A stretch of DNA of 64,000 bases. It comes from Ariolimax columbianus. Its lineage: Eukaryota; Mollusca; Gastropoda; Stylommatophora; Arionidae. A program made the translations under genes and the position numbers. Below are positions 55,004 through 64,000 of this stretch, one piece after another. The notes under the pieces are model-generated. The model was not told the origin of the DNA. It worked only from the letters and a program-made list of their open reading frames with translations, and did no database searches. The DNA lies in assembly GCA_036924085.1 (NCBI GenBank), contig JAVGWX010000011.1, positions 42,163,470 to 42,227,469 on the forward strand, given 5' to 3'. Within the stretch, counting starts at the first letter, position 1, and each line of letters opens with the position of its first letter.

Positions 55004-55164
55004 CATACACACAATTCGTATGTAGCAAAATGGAGACAATGTCAATTTAATTTTATCATTCAGGTCAGATCAGGTCAGGTCATCCCGTAAACAGTGAGTC
55101 GTTGGGGCACACATGAAGACATCCTCACAACGCCACACCACCCTTCTCTGTCAGATGCCGGTGC

Positions 55165-55377
55165 ATGGGGATGGAGTGGCCTAGAGTTAAGTGGCACGGC
55201 TCACACCGAAGGTGCTCGGTTCGACCCCCATCACAGCACCGGCTATTACCCCGGGGAAGCAAACCCTTAGAAAATGCAGGAGGAAGCAGACCCTTACATA
55301 ATATGCATGCTGAAGTCGGATGCACTGGGCCGACTTAAGGCAAACGCAAACGCAAACAAAAAAACAACAACAACAAA
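55165..55377 (+). mobile_element. SINE-B with 12-bp target duplication
   Basis: AGATGCCGGTGC flanks exactly (55153-55164, 55378-55389). The head GGATGGAGTGGCCTAGAGTT has a degraded A box. CTCGGTTCGACCCCCATC carries the B box. Then CCCCGGGGAAGCAAACCC, AGGAGGAAGCAGACCCTTAC, GCATGCTGAAGTCGGATGCA, and a CGCAAACGCAAAC plus AACAACAACAA tail. At 213 bp this is the reference copy of the family. Confidence 0.96.
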
Positions 55378-55389
55378 AGATGCCGGTGC

Positions 55390-55810
55390 CTGGTCGGAGA
55401 TCGGTCCATTATTTTATGTTGTTCTCCCATATCTTTTTGAGACGGCCTCTTCGTCGTCTGACGTGCACCTTTCCGTGGAGGATTGTATTTGCAATACCAT
55501 TTGATCTCGATATATGACCGTACCAAGCGAGTTCCCTTCTTTTGACAGTTGCAAAAAGGTCTTCAAAAGGTCCTATTGCTGTTGTAGTTCTATCTTATTT
55601 CCTCATTTGTAACCCGATCTTTGTAGGTGACGTTAAAACGTCTTCGGAATCATCTCATCTCCAAGGCCTGTGTCCTTCGTTGAAGGTCAGCTGTAGCGGT
55701 CCATGTCTCACAAGCATAGAGGAATATTGACAGGACCAGTGTACGCATTAATCTGATTTTCGTGCATAGTGCTAACCGTTTATCGTGCCAGATTTTGTTA
55801 AGTCAAGCAA
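55390..55810 (-). mobile_element. LINE C-terminal fragment
   Basis: On minus, broken frames give SMHENQINAYTGPVNIPLCL, DMDRYS, then LLKTFLQLSKEGNSLGTVIY, TERCTSDDEEAVSKRYGRTT. They trace the MRLYK.LV.SILLYGCE.W ... LL.TVK.RKL.W.GHI.R...L...IL.GTV.G.RRRGRP.K.W..N LINE order. Confidence 0.6.
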
Positions 55811-56390
55811 GCGCCGCTATTGTCTGTGCTATTCTCGCCAACACCAATTTTATCAATACTGATTAGCAAAAACAATGATAATATTTAACACAGAAGCATA
55901 CATATTATCAACATTTGTTTTTCTAAAGTTTCAGTTACGATTTTTGAATATATCTAATGTACATAAATAATCTATATTTTATCTTCCATATCATCTTGTC
56001 GTGCCCTCAATTTGACGTCCCAGAAAGAGTTTGGTCGAACTCATAAAGTCACGGTGACATTTAGTGTTTAAACTGGAGGTTACGTCGTATGTTCAATAGT
56101 TAATGGCATGACAACACTGGCAACAAACTGCATCTGCGTCATTGAATGGCGTTTGCTGCGTGTTTTATTGCATTAATGAGTGACCATGCCGATCTGGTCT
56201 CTCAATAAGAGGTCGCTATTAAGCCCTAGTGATAAAATGGTATATACTTCTTGCTCCATTTAGCACCTAACGAAGCAGTGGGTCATCTCTGGGGTGGGCA
56301 CTAACAGGAAGTCTGTGTCAATAGTGGTCCCTAATGCTGACGTAGAATAAGGCGACTGTTCCCTACTCATTGTCATATTCCTGGCAATGG
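55811..56390. other. Unassigned stretch
   Basis: No motif recognised. Confidence 0.4.
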
Positions 56391-56397
56391 AAGAGAA

Positions 56398-56955
<558 letters not shown>

Positions 56956-57009
56956 GATATTATTGCAGTGTTGTATAGAAGGAATATTGCTTTATGATGT
57001 GTGTTCTTG

Positions 57010-57545
57010 ATATTGTACGACGTCAGTGTCAGGAGAAACATTCTGACCAAAACCTCACCTCACGTCAGGGTAAGGAGAAACACATTGACCAAAACCTCAC
57101 TTCGTGTCAGAGTAAGGAGAAACACACTGACCAAGAGCTCACTTCGCGTCAGGGTAAGGAGAAACACACTGAACAAGACCTCACCGCGTCAGGGTAAAGA
57201 GAAACACACTGACCAAGACCTCACCTCACGTCAGGATAAGGAGAAACACACTGACCAAGACCTCACCTCACGTCAGGGTAAAGAGAAACACACTGACCAA
57301 GACCTCACCTCACGTCAGGGTAAGGAGAAACACACTGACCAAGACCTCACCTCACGTCAGGGTAAGGAGAAACACACTGACCAAGACCTCACCTCACGTC
57401 AGGGTAAGGAGAAACACACTGACCAAGACCTCACCTAACGTCAGGGTAAGGAGAAACACACTGACCAAGACCTCACCTCACGTCAGGGTAAGGAGAAACA
57501 CACTGACCAAGACCTCACCTCACGTCAGGGTAAGGAGAAACTGAC
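57010..57545 (+). repeat. 42-bp minisatellite, about 13 units
   Basis: The unit combines CACCTCACGTCAGGGTAAGG with AGAAACACACTGACCAAGAC and CT. First units are diverged, the last eight nearly identical. 42 is divisible by three, so a 14-residue repeat (TSRQGKEKHTDQDL) stays open at 57001-57438. There is no sign of flanking exons or signals. Confidence 0.95.
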
Positions 57546-57640
57546 AAGACTACACTTCGTGTCCGTTGCTTGCGTCTTGAAACAGGCTGCGTTAGTGGTA
57601 ATGAGGAATCTACTGAGAGACCTTCATTGCACTACAGCCA
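57546..57640. other. Unassigned short stretch
   Basis: Nothing recognised. Confidence 0.4.
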
Positions 57641-57870
57641 TAAAGGCCCAGACAGACCTTCTTCAGTACTTCCGGGATATAGAAAATACCCTTACACGCC
57701 TGCTACAGGAGGACACACATAGATAATGGAGAATTCAACACAAGTAGCTTTGAAAATACACAACAAAATAAGTAATGTACCTACGTAGTGCGAAAGCATT
57801 TGCATACCAGCTGTCACTATTATTGAAAACTCCCGGTCCGCAGAAAGTTTCCACAAAAAAAGTTAAGGTG
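57640..57870 (+). mobile_element. LINE RT-thumb fragment
   Basis: GCATACCAGCTGTCACTATT and ATTGAAAACTCCCGG parallel ATATCAGCTGTCACCATTAT and TGAAACACCC of the LINE at 5280-5325. The peptide AFAYQLSLLLKTP is the same post-RT segment. The rest is too degraded. Confidence 0.5.
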
Positions 57871-57879
57871 TCTTAACCC

Positions 57880-58145
57880 CGTAACAGCTGCTGGCAGCCA
57901 GGAAGCTGATTGCATCAGGGTCGTCGTACCATAGCTGACCAAGACCCTATCCCGCCTCCACGTGACGGCCCTGGAAATATGCTCGTGATGGGAATCGGAG
58001 GGAAAAACAAACCCAGCACTAAAAAGAAAGTAAGCTGAAAAATGATGTGTCGGGCCGAAAGACGTTGATATCGCAGCTTCGCTATTAAAGAAGACACAAC
58101 GTCACAACACCCATTTCAGAAAGAAGGCGGAAGAAGATCAGCGGA
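57880..58145 (+). mobile_element. Diverged SINE-A relative
   Basis: CCATAGCTGACCAAGACCCT, CCTCCACGTGACGGCC, AAGCTGAAAAATGATGTGTC, GGGCCGAAAGACGTTGATAT, CGCAGCTTCGC and GACACAACG follow SINE-A order with many changes, ending GGAAGAAGAT. Confidence 0.5.
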
Positions 58146-58229
58146 AATCGCATTGTGGTGATCTAAAGTCTGATTGGCTAAATTATAAACTGGAATGACG
58201 TCATCTTCACAAGTACCAGAAGTCTTTAC

Positions 58230-59130
58230 CCTGACCATGAAGGAGTAAGAGGAGAAAGTTGAAATTTGGCACAGTGCTTATTCCTTCTCAATGTAGCACC
58301 CCATGAATTTATACATTTCTGTCATCTCTACATGACCTTAGAAAGACCTTCAGAATAAAGTAACCTATTTTTCGAACTAAACCAGTTATCACAAGCCAGT
58401 ATGATATCTTCGTCACTGTCAAAATGATTTACTTTCAGCTGCTTGTTAAGTTTTGGGAAAAGGAAAAAAGTCTTATGGAGCTAAATCCGGAGAATATGGT
58501 GGGTGTGGAAAAATTGCAATATTCAAATCGTTGGCTGTTTGCTTGAAGCAAAAGCAGAATTTGAGTGCGAGCTAGCTCTCGTTTTCTGATCACAGTCCTT
58601 CTTAGTTTAGTAAGGAGATCTGCATAATATTGCCCATTAACCGTGTTACCATATGACACCTTTGACGTCCCAAAAAACAGTCAGCCTCACTTTTCTTGCA
58701 GACTTATGTGCTCTTGACTTTACATGTGTTGGTGAGCACGGATTTTTCTACTGCATGCTGGAAATTTTTGATTCTGGGTCATAATGGTGAACCCAAGTCT
58801 CTTCTACTGTCACCATGGTCAGCAACATGTTTTTCGACCGACACATTTTGAGCAACTGGCCACAGCAATCAACCCTCGTGTGTTTCTGTTCACATGTCAG
58901 CAGACGCGGGACCCAGCGGGCACACCTTTTTCTCACGCTCAGTCTGTTGTGTAAAATTCTAAAAATGTACTTTTATTCACTTTTGCTGATCTAGATATCT
59001 CTGTAATTGTCATTTTCCTATCCTGTTTAATGTTTGTTTTATCAAGTATGCGGGCATGGGGAAATTGGGTTCTGATGACACACTGGTGTCCAAAAAAAAT
59101 TGCAATTAGTGTCTCAATTTTGGATATCAC
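58230..59130 (-). mobile_element. Mariner-like element copy 4 (different lineage), decayed
   Basis: On minus: ITEISRSAKVNKSTFLEFYT, CARWVPRLLTCEQKHTRVDC, VTVEETWVHHYDPESK, KSRAHKSARKVRLTVFWDVK, GQYYADLLTKLRRTVIRKRE, then PHPPYSPDLAP and CYIEKE. The order is that of mariner transposases with RWVPR.LT and HHYDPES motifs. The first catalytic block reads VEET where the family has DET, and the second reads LLQANS where the family has QDNA. Several stops and a frameshift remain, so it is inactive. TIRs not identified. Confidence 0.82.
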
Positions 59131-59315
59131 TTGGAAACGAATGTCTCGGTTATCTCAGTTACAGGGCTATTAAAGTATTTGTCATATTTTTGGCTACCTG
59201 TTTGTGCGAGAATACTTTATCAACCCTGTTGGTGAATAGAATCAGAGAAAACGAATTGTCAATGCAGCTCTTCGCCTCTCAGAGTCAATACTGCAGCCGC
59301 TATTATATATTTTAG

Positions 59316-59680
59316 TGAGATCAAGATGCTGAGCAGCGTATGAGCTGCAGTGGTCAGTCAGCGACCCATAGCTGACTGCTAGCGTTAGGGCCAGCGAATC
59401 AGAGCTGCCCAGACCCTTCTACACTTCCACGCGGTGATCCTGGATAACAGGCTGCAGCAGGGCAGACTGGATAAGGAGAAGGGATCGAAGAGGGAATGCT
59501 AACCCGGTACTCAAAAAATGCTTGCATGAAGTCGGATGTGTTGGACTTAAAGGTGCAAATATCGCAGTCAAGCTGTAAACTACGACATAACGCATTCCGT
59601 TCTCTGGACTACATGCTGCTACTTAAGACCTTTCACGGTTTGGTAGTGGGAGATTGAGAACGAACGAAGCTAAGCCTAGC
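59316..59680 (+). mobile_element. SINE-A with 12-bp target duplication
   Basis: TATATATTTTAG (59304-59315) and TATATATTCTAG (59681-59692) flank it with one mismatch. Full-length body (GAGATCAAGATGCTGAGCAG ... GAACGAACGAAGCTAAGCC). Confidence 0.92.
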
Positions 59681-59692
59681 TATATATTCTAG

Positions 59693-59984
59693 CGAAGAAG
59701 TAACACATTTCCAACTAACTTTGTCTGAATGAAATATTGCTTTCTTAAAAGTTCAAGATGTTCTAGTTTTAGCATTTGTATTTACTGTTCGATTTTTGTT
59801 TATTTTATATAGCTAAAGAATGTTTATTTTATAATATTAGATTTTTAAATCAAATACCCAAAATATTATTAAAATAGTGGGTTTTTTTTCTCACCTGTCC
59901 ACGAAAAATGTTTTCTGTATTCAAATGCTCGCAGGTGTATAAAGGTTGACAAAAAAATATAAAAACTACACTAACATAAAAATT
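59693..59984. other. Unassigned AT-rich stretch
   Basis: Nothing recognised. Confidence 0.4.
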
Positions 59985-60460
59985 CCACAAACAGACAATT
60001 AATCAACAACATATTCATGCAAACGCTCTGCTATCAGTGCCAAACGTGGACTTTAACAAAATCTCTATAGAGAAAGATCACGCCATGTGAGATGAGATGC
60101 CTCCGGAAAACAATCAACGTAACTAGCAGAGGCAGAATTAGAAATGAAGAGGTACTACACGTCGTTCAATCAAAACACTATACCGAAAATCTAACCAGGG
60201 AAAAACAAGTGGTTCTGTGAATGAGAATGCTACATGATCAACTACTTCTTCGCACCTATAAAGCACGATGATCGGGTTTCCGTAAACGTGTCAGACAGAG
60301 AACCAGATGGATAGGAAATGTTTCATATAATCTAAATCGTCATGGAATAGGTTCTATTTCATTGATGTATCTGGCCCTGGACAGAAAACTACGGCTCCCC
60401 ACGCCACTTCACGGCACAAGTGGTTATAAAAGACAATGGTCACATAGAGCATAAAACGAC
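59985..60460 (+). mobile_element. LINE C-terminal fragment
   Basis: Frames give QLINNIFMQTLCYQCQTWTL, ITPCEMRCLRKTINVTSRGR, RIRNEEVLHVVQSKHY, LLLRTYKAR, then RVRQRTRWIGNVSYNLNRHG and LALDRKLRLPTPLHGTSGYK. It is the same LINE family as 4956-5910. Confidence 0.72.
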
Positions 60461-60574
60461 GCCTATAGCTGTCAGTGAGCAAACAGAATTGTCTATGAAA
60501 AAGGTCACACGAGTACTTTATGCAAGCTAGATACTGTAGACAGCTGAACGAACAGCTTGGTGCGATGTAACTAG

Positions 60575-60945
60575 CAATGAGAAAGGCCGCAATTTATTTG
60601 AGACAGAGTGCAGTGGGAAGTTGAACAAACTATCTGATCTTGTGAAAACAGCAATGGAAAAGGTAATATTTCGTGTGAGCCAGATTGGGCAGTTGAACAT
60701 ACAAACTATCTGATCTGATAAAAACAGCAATGGAAAAGGTAATATTTCGTATAAGCCAGAGTGGGCAGTTTAACATACAAACTATCTGATCTGATAAACA
60801 CAGCAATGGAAAAGTTAATATTTCGTGTGAGCCAGATGGGCAGTTGAACAAACAAACTATCTGATCTGATAAAAACAGCAATGGACAAAATAATATTTCG
60901 TGTGAGCCAGAGTGCTATGGGCAGGTCAGCAAACACAATAGTCTC
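60575..60945 (+). repeat. ~76-bp tandem repeat, 4-5 units
   Basis: Units contain AACAGCAATGGAAAAGGTAA, TATTTCGTGTGAGCCAGA, GGGCAGTTGAACA and ACAAACTATCTGATCTGAT. GCAATGG falls at 60651, 60727, 60803 and 60878. A distant copy of the unit (CTATCTGATCTGATGAAAAC) stands alone at 61362. Confidence 0.88.
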
Positions 60946-61465
60946 AAGTGAATAGCCACGAAAAGGACGCATTCCATGGGAGCTCGAGGACTGTGGATTG
61001 TTTGTCCTACTACTCTTATCTTGTGGCGCCTCAGAGAAGATGTATCAACAGACGTCTGGTTTACGCTAGGTGGGAGGCTTATGCTGCCGACATGTTGAAT
61101 TTTTTTTTTCCATCACCTCTATCCATCGTCGTCGGGGTCTACCTCTTGTCCGTGGCTCTGATACCTCCATGTAATATAACCTTGTTGCAGGTTGATCGTA
61201 CTGCATCTTTGTCGAGTATCAAAACCACTTTCTTTTATATGTTTCATCATAGTAATTTACCAATTTCCTTAACGAAATGTTGGGAATTTTGTGGCGAATT
61301 GTCGTTCCTGGTGCACTTTACGCTAAGAGATTCTCACAAGCCTCGATCTTACGCTTATGTCTATCTGATCTGATGAAAACACTCACGAAAAAAGTTGTAC
61401 TTTGTGCTGACCAGAATACTGTAGTCACCTCAGTGAACAAACTGGTCTGGTGTACATAACCACGA
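60946..61465. other. Unassigned stretch
   Basis: Open plus frame 60948-61373 (141 residues) has no motif I recognise. AGCCACGAAAAGGAC (60953) and AACCACGAAAAAGACC (61459) recur about 500 bp apart, so the region may be an old duplication of the flanking LINE sequence. Confidence 0.35.
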
Positions 61466-61625
61466 AAAAGACCCTACAATGGATACAAAGTCAAAGGCCG
61501 CCCATGCAAGAGATGTTAAGCAGAAATAACAGAAGCAGTTGAACTTTCCATGTACGAAGAATATACTAGGGCCCGGTCAAGAAACCACTTCATAACCTGA
61601 CGTTGAAAGTCACAAACAGAACAAA
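61466..61625 (+). mobile_element. LINE C-terminal fragment
   Basis: Reads YNGYKVKGRPCKRC, a stop, then AEITEAVELSMYEEYTRARS, RNHFIT and a stop. Nucleotide-level match to the complement of 42045-42165 (CACATACTAGGGCCCGGTCA on one strand there, ATATACTAGGGCCCGGTCAA here). Confidence 0.72.
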
Positions 61626-61754
61626 AAAACCGATACGAAAGAAGAAGCTCGTACCTTATGCGAGCAAGATGACTGTGAACATCAGCTCAACGAAAAATCT
61701 AGTTTGAAAATGGACATGGTTTATGGACATGATGCCCTGTCCAAAGAGGGTAAC

Positions 61755-61842
61755 AAGACGGAGCAACTTTTCCACGGAGCAACTTATCCACGGAGCAACT
61801 TATCCACAGAGCAACTTATCCACGGAGCAACTTATCCACGCA
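61755..61842 (+). repeat. 16-bp tandem repeat, 5 units
   Basis: The unit is GGAGCAACTTATCCAC with one TTTT and one CAG variant. Confidence 0.9.
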
Positions 61843-61894
61843 GAACTATGCAAAACCTATCATCTACATCCGGTGCAACTCAAAATGGAAGAAA

Positions 61895-62093
61895 GACATG
61901 TACGTGAGTAGTAGACCTGACCCAATCCACCAGCTCCACAGACACCAACAAACTACAATCTTTCGCCTGAGAACATACCACTGCAGGCTTTTGGGTCACC
62001 TACATCGGCTGAAGATAGCACAAATTAGTGACTGGTCATGTGAAACCGAACTCCAGACCTCTGAACACATGCAACGGTACTGTCCAATATGAT
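61895..62093 (+). mobile_element. LINE C-terminal fragment (zinc-knuckle region)
   Basis: One open frame reads QQTTIFRLRTYHCRLLGHLH, RLKIAQISDWSCETELQTSE, HMQRYCPI, the FRLRTGHC.L..HL.R.......C.C....T.EH.L..CP tail of RNase H-type LINEs. Confidence 0.72.
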
Positions 62094-62095
62094 GA

Positions 62096-62170
62096 TGATG
62101 TTAGTCCATCACATGGGATGAAGACCACTATCTCTCTTCAGTCTTTTCTCTAGCTGTGTCCGCTGAAACG
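62096..62170 (-). mobile_element. LINE 3' end with (GAT/ATC)n tail
   Basis: On plus TATGATGATGATGTTAGTCC, then ATCACATGGGATGAAGACC. The complement GGTCTTCATCCCATGTGATG matches the 3' UTR of the LINE at 2006-2060 (GGTCCTCATCCCGCGTGATG). It directly abuts the plus-strand LINE fragment ending at 62093. Confidence 0.5.
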
Positions 62171-62945
62171 GGTGAGTTATTTGGATTAAAGTGACGAAGA
62201 AACTGTTCCTTTTGTCAACCTCAGTCTCTGGTCCTGAGCTGTCTTTTTATCGAGACGACTTGAGATAGCACATGATCCAGATATTTCCTCAAAGTTTACT
62301 CCCGAAGTCTTTCCGGTAAACATGTATCCAGCACAGCAGCGGATGGGAGTGGCATCTATCTTTGTGTGTCGTGCCTTTCATACAACTGTAAGATGTCGTA
62401 GGGACATCAGTCAGCGTGTGAGTGATGTGTTGAACATCTCTCTGTGGTCGTGTTCTAGTCAATTATATTCGTGTGTAAATGTCACAGCCACACCAAAACT
62501 GACGCTGTCTGCATCTAGGACGAACTGCGCCAACCACATAAAGTTCAACCGTGTGCACCAAACCGTGAAAACACGACACAAGTTTAAGCGTAGTGCTAAT
62601 TCATATAGTCGATTTCCTGCCAAGATAATAAGAGGGGAAAAAACAGTCCAATTAGAAAACAACGGCACGTTTCCGTGAACACAATTGTAAGTTGTCGACT
62701 TGTGTGAATTCCAGGCAAATCTGTGGCCTGTCGGCATTCATAATTAACTGAAACATTAGAGCAGTGCAGACTCGCAGCCGATACCGCGCCATTTTTGCTG
62801 CTCTAATATACAAAGACCTACGAAGCCAAACATGGCCAGAGGGAGCCGAGGCGACGAAGAAGCTGAGGGGGCTGTCTGTCGGATCTGAAGAGGACTGTGG
62901 ATTTCGTCTTAGCCACGGGATTACATATATAGTGTGACCACAAAT
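62171..62945. other. Unassigned stretch
   Basis: Possibly the antisense body of the LINE whose 3' end is at 62096, but no coding block is recognisable. Confidence 0.35.
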
Positions 62946-62949
62946 CCTA

Positions 62950-63278
62950 AATGTAAAAGAAGAAGAAGAAAAAAAAGATAAAGAATAAAAAAGAAGAAGA
63001 GAACCGCCTTCATTGCACTTGAGTGCCTACACATGTGCTCAGTGAATTGATTGCTGAAAGTACCGACTACAATAACAAGAATGCGGTGCCTGAGGCAGAC
63101 ATTTTCCTGTGACTTGGCCGGATACCCATTTACAGTTGTCGACTGGAATAAGCGGCCGAAACAGGAAAAACCCACAACACGCACAATCTGTCAAACTGAG
63201 CCCGAGGTGATTCGAACCTGGTAGATTGGGATTGAAAACCAAGCTCTCAACCCATAGACCACATAGTCTAGTTTGATG
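62950..63278 (-). mobile_element. SINE-C, tRNA-derived SINE with TTC/GAA-type tail
   Basis: On minus the head TATGTGGTCTATGGGTTGAG and ACCAGGTTCGAATCACCTCG give box A-like and a perfect B-box core (GGTTCGAATC) at tRNA spacing, with an anticodon-arm-like CTTGGTTTTCAATCCC between. The body has GGAAAATGTCTGCC, GCACATGTGTAGGCACTCAA and GTGCAATGAAGGCGGTTC, ending TCTTCTTCTTTT. The 3' extension rules out a plain tRNA gene. Confidence 0.75.
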
Positions 63279-63618
63279 AGACTACAGAATGTTGTAAATG
63301 TGTGCTAAGTTTGTTTTGTCTACACATTAGTGATACCGAGATGAAATGAAAACGTCCCTGTCACCTTCCAAGTTTGTTATTAAAGAGGACTATGCAGGTT
63401 TCAGCAAGGGACAGGGGACTTTATTATCTACAAACCATTGACAATACAATCAGCCACTTCAAAATCCCAGATACATGCTCTCTGTAAGGCAAGGTTCTCA
63501 AGCGCATATCAGTCCGAGGACCGCATAAGGCAAGTCTATTGGTCCTCAGACTACACATCAGTAAGATTATGCATTTACGCTCTGAGGTCTTTTGAAAACA
63601 GCACTTTGCAATAAATAA

Positions 63619-63620
<2 letters not shown>
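63279..63620. other. Unassigned stretch
   Basis: Nothing recognised. Confidence 0.4.

Positions 63621-63621
<1 letters not shown>

Positions 63622-63687
<66 letters not shown>
63622..63687. repeat. (TA)n microsatellite
   Basis: About 33 TA units directly left of repeat R3. Confidence 0.95.
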
Positions 63688-63690
<3 letters not shown>

Positions 63691-63694
63691 CTTA

Positions 63695-64000
63695 GTTCTT
63701 AGTCGCCATGTACTTCTGTAGGGGCAGATGCCCCTGTGCAGGTCCCAGCTCAGGTATGAGCTGGATGTAGCCGGGAGAAGGGTTTCCTGCTTAGCGGGTT
63801 AGGCTCGAGCAGCTTAATACTTCTAATACTCCTCTGCGTTGGGACAAGCGCCTACGGAGGGTGGTTAACTGATGTGAGAGTCAATTTCAATAGACTCAAA
63901 CACTAGAGTAAAGTAGACACGTAGCCTGCTAGGCGCCATATCTGCTGCTCCAAACAAACCACCTAAACATCGCTGGTGTTATGCCAAGTCACACAATTAG
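63695..64000 (-). repeat. Dispersed repeat R3, cut by the window end
   Basis: TGCAGGTCCCAGCTCAGGTA, GAGCTGGATGTAGC, TTTCCTGCTTAGCGGGTTAG, GCTCGAGCAGCTTAATACTT, TGCGTTGGGACAAGCG and TCAAACACTAGAGTAAAG are complements of the 47225-47600 copy in the same order. Confidence 0.8.

Noticed and set aside
63180..63275. Functional tRNA gene on minus strand
   Set aside because: Good B box, but the acceptor stem does not pair convincingly and a SINE body with simple tail continues downstream.

Overview
The window is intergenic, repeat-dense animal DNA. I found no host protein gene, rRNA gene or intact tRNA gene. Almost everything recognisable is a transposable element or a tandem repeat: fragments of non-LTR retrotransposons (LINEs) on both strands, several mariner copies, one decayed Tc1/pogo-like DDE transposon, tRNA-derived and other SINEs, and many mini- and microsatellites. 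The LINE proteins (APE endonuclease + RT + RNase H with a C-terminal zinc knuckle, and a second type ending in a C2H2-like finger), the tRNA-headed SINEs and the amount of tandem repeat suggest a mollusc, perhaps a gastropod. That assignment is inference from memory of similar elements and was not checked against a database.

Layout. 0-9 kb: degenerate 65-bp repeats, a possible piggyBac-like fossil, mariner copy 1 (1.70-3.45 kb) carrying an antisense LINE piece, a LINE fragment at 5-5.9 kb, and a 1.65-kb array of 18-bp units (7.1-8.8 kb). 9-17 kb: a decayed LINE with EN and RT parts, an antisense LINE tail, a 355-bp SINE inside a (TA)n tract, mariner copy 2 with clear TIRs, a 50-bp minisatellite, and the first copy of an array-bearing retroposon (here 'ABR'). 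17-28 kb: SINE-B, an inverted-repeat element, a 75-bp minisatellite split by ABR copy B, ABR copy C with about 55 copies of a 37-bp unit, and a DDE transposon broken up by LINEs and ABR copy E. 28-37 kb: GATA/GACA microsatellite, several 355-bp SINEs with target-site duplications, an RT-containing LINE with a 28-bp array and followed by a 30-bp array, then the best-preserved LINE (33.0-36.95 kb). 37-49 kb: a second, 5'-truncated copy of that LINE inside a long CT/GA-rich array that changes strand, ABR copy D inside another LINE, and more LINE and SINE fragments. 49-53 kb: mariner copy 3, whose 5' untranslated region has become two minisatellites (23-bp and 48/52-bp units, about 2.4 kb together). 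53-64 kb: further minisatellites, GACA/GATA microsatellites, a fourth mariner-like fossil, LINE fragments and a tRNA-derived SINE.

How the parts relate. The sequence records a nesting history. SINE-A sits in LINEs with exact target duplications. ABR copies interrupt a LINE, a minisatellite and a DDE transposase. A LINE copy sits inside a microsatellite. SINE-A shares a (GAA)n-type 3' tail with the best-preserved LINE, which suggests that LINE supplied its enzymes. The two strongest observations are (1) the ABR family, a retroposon carrying an expandable 37-bp repeat that ranges from 1-2 to about 55 copies between insertions, and (2) a mariner copy whose 5' leader seeded two satellite-like arrays.
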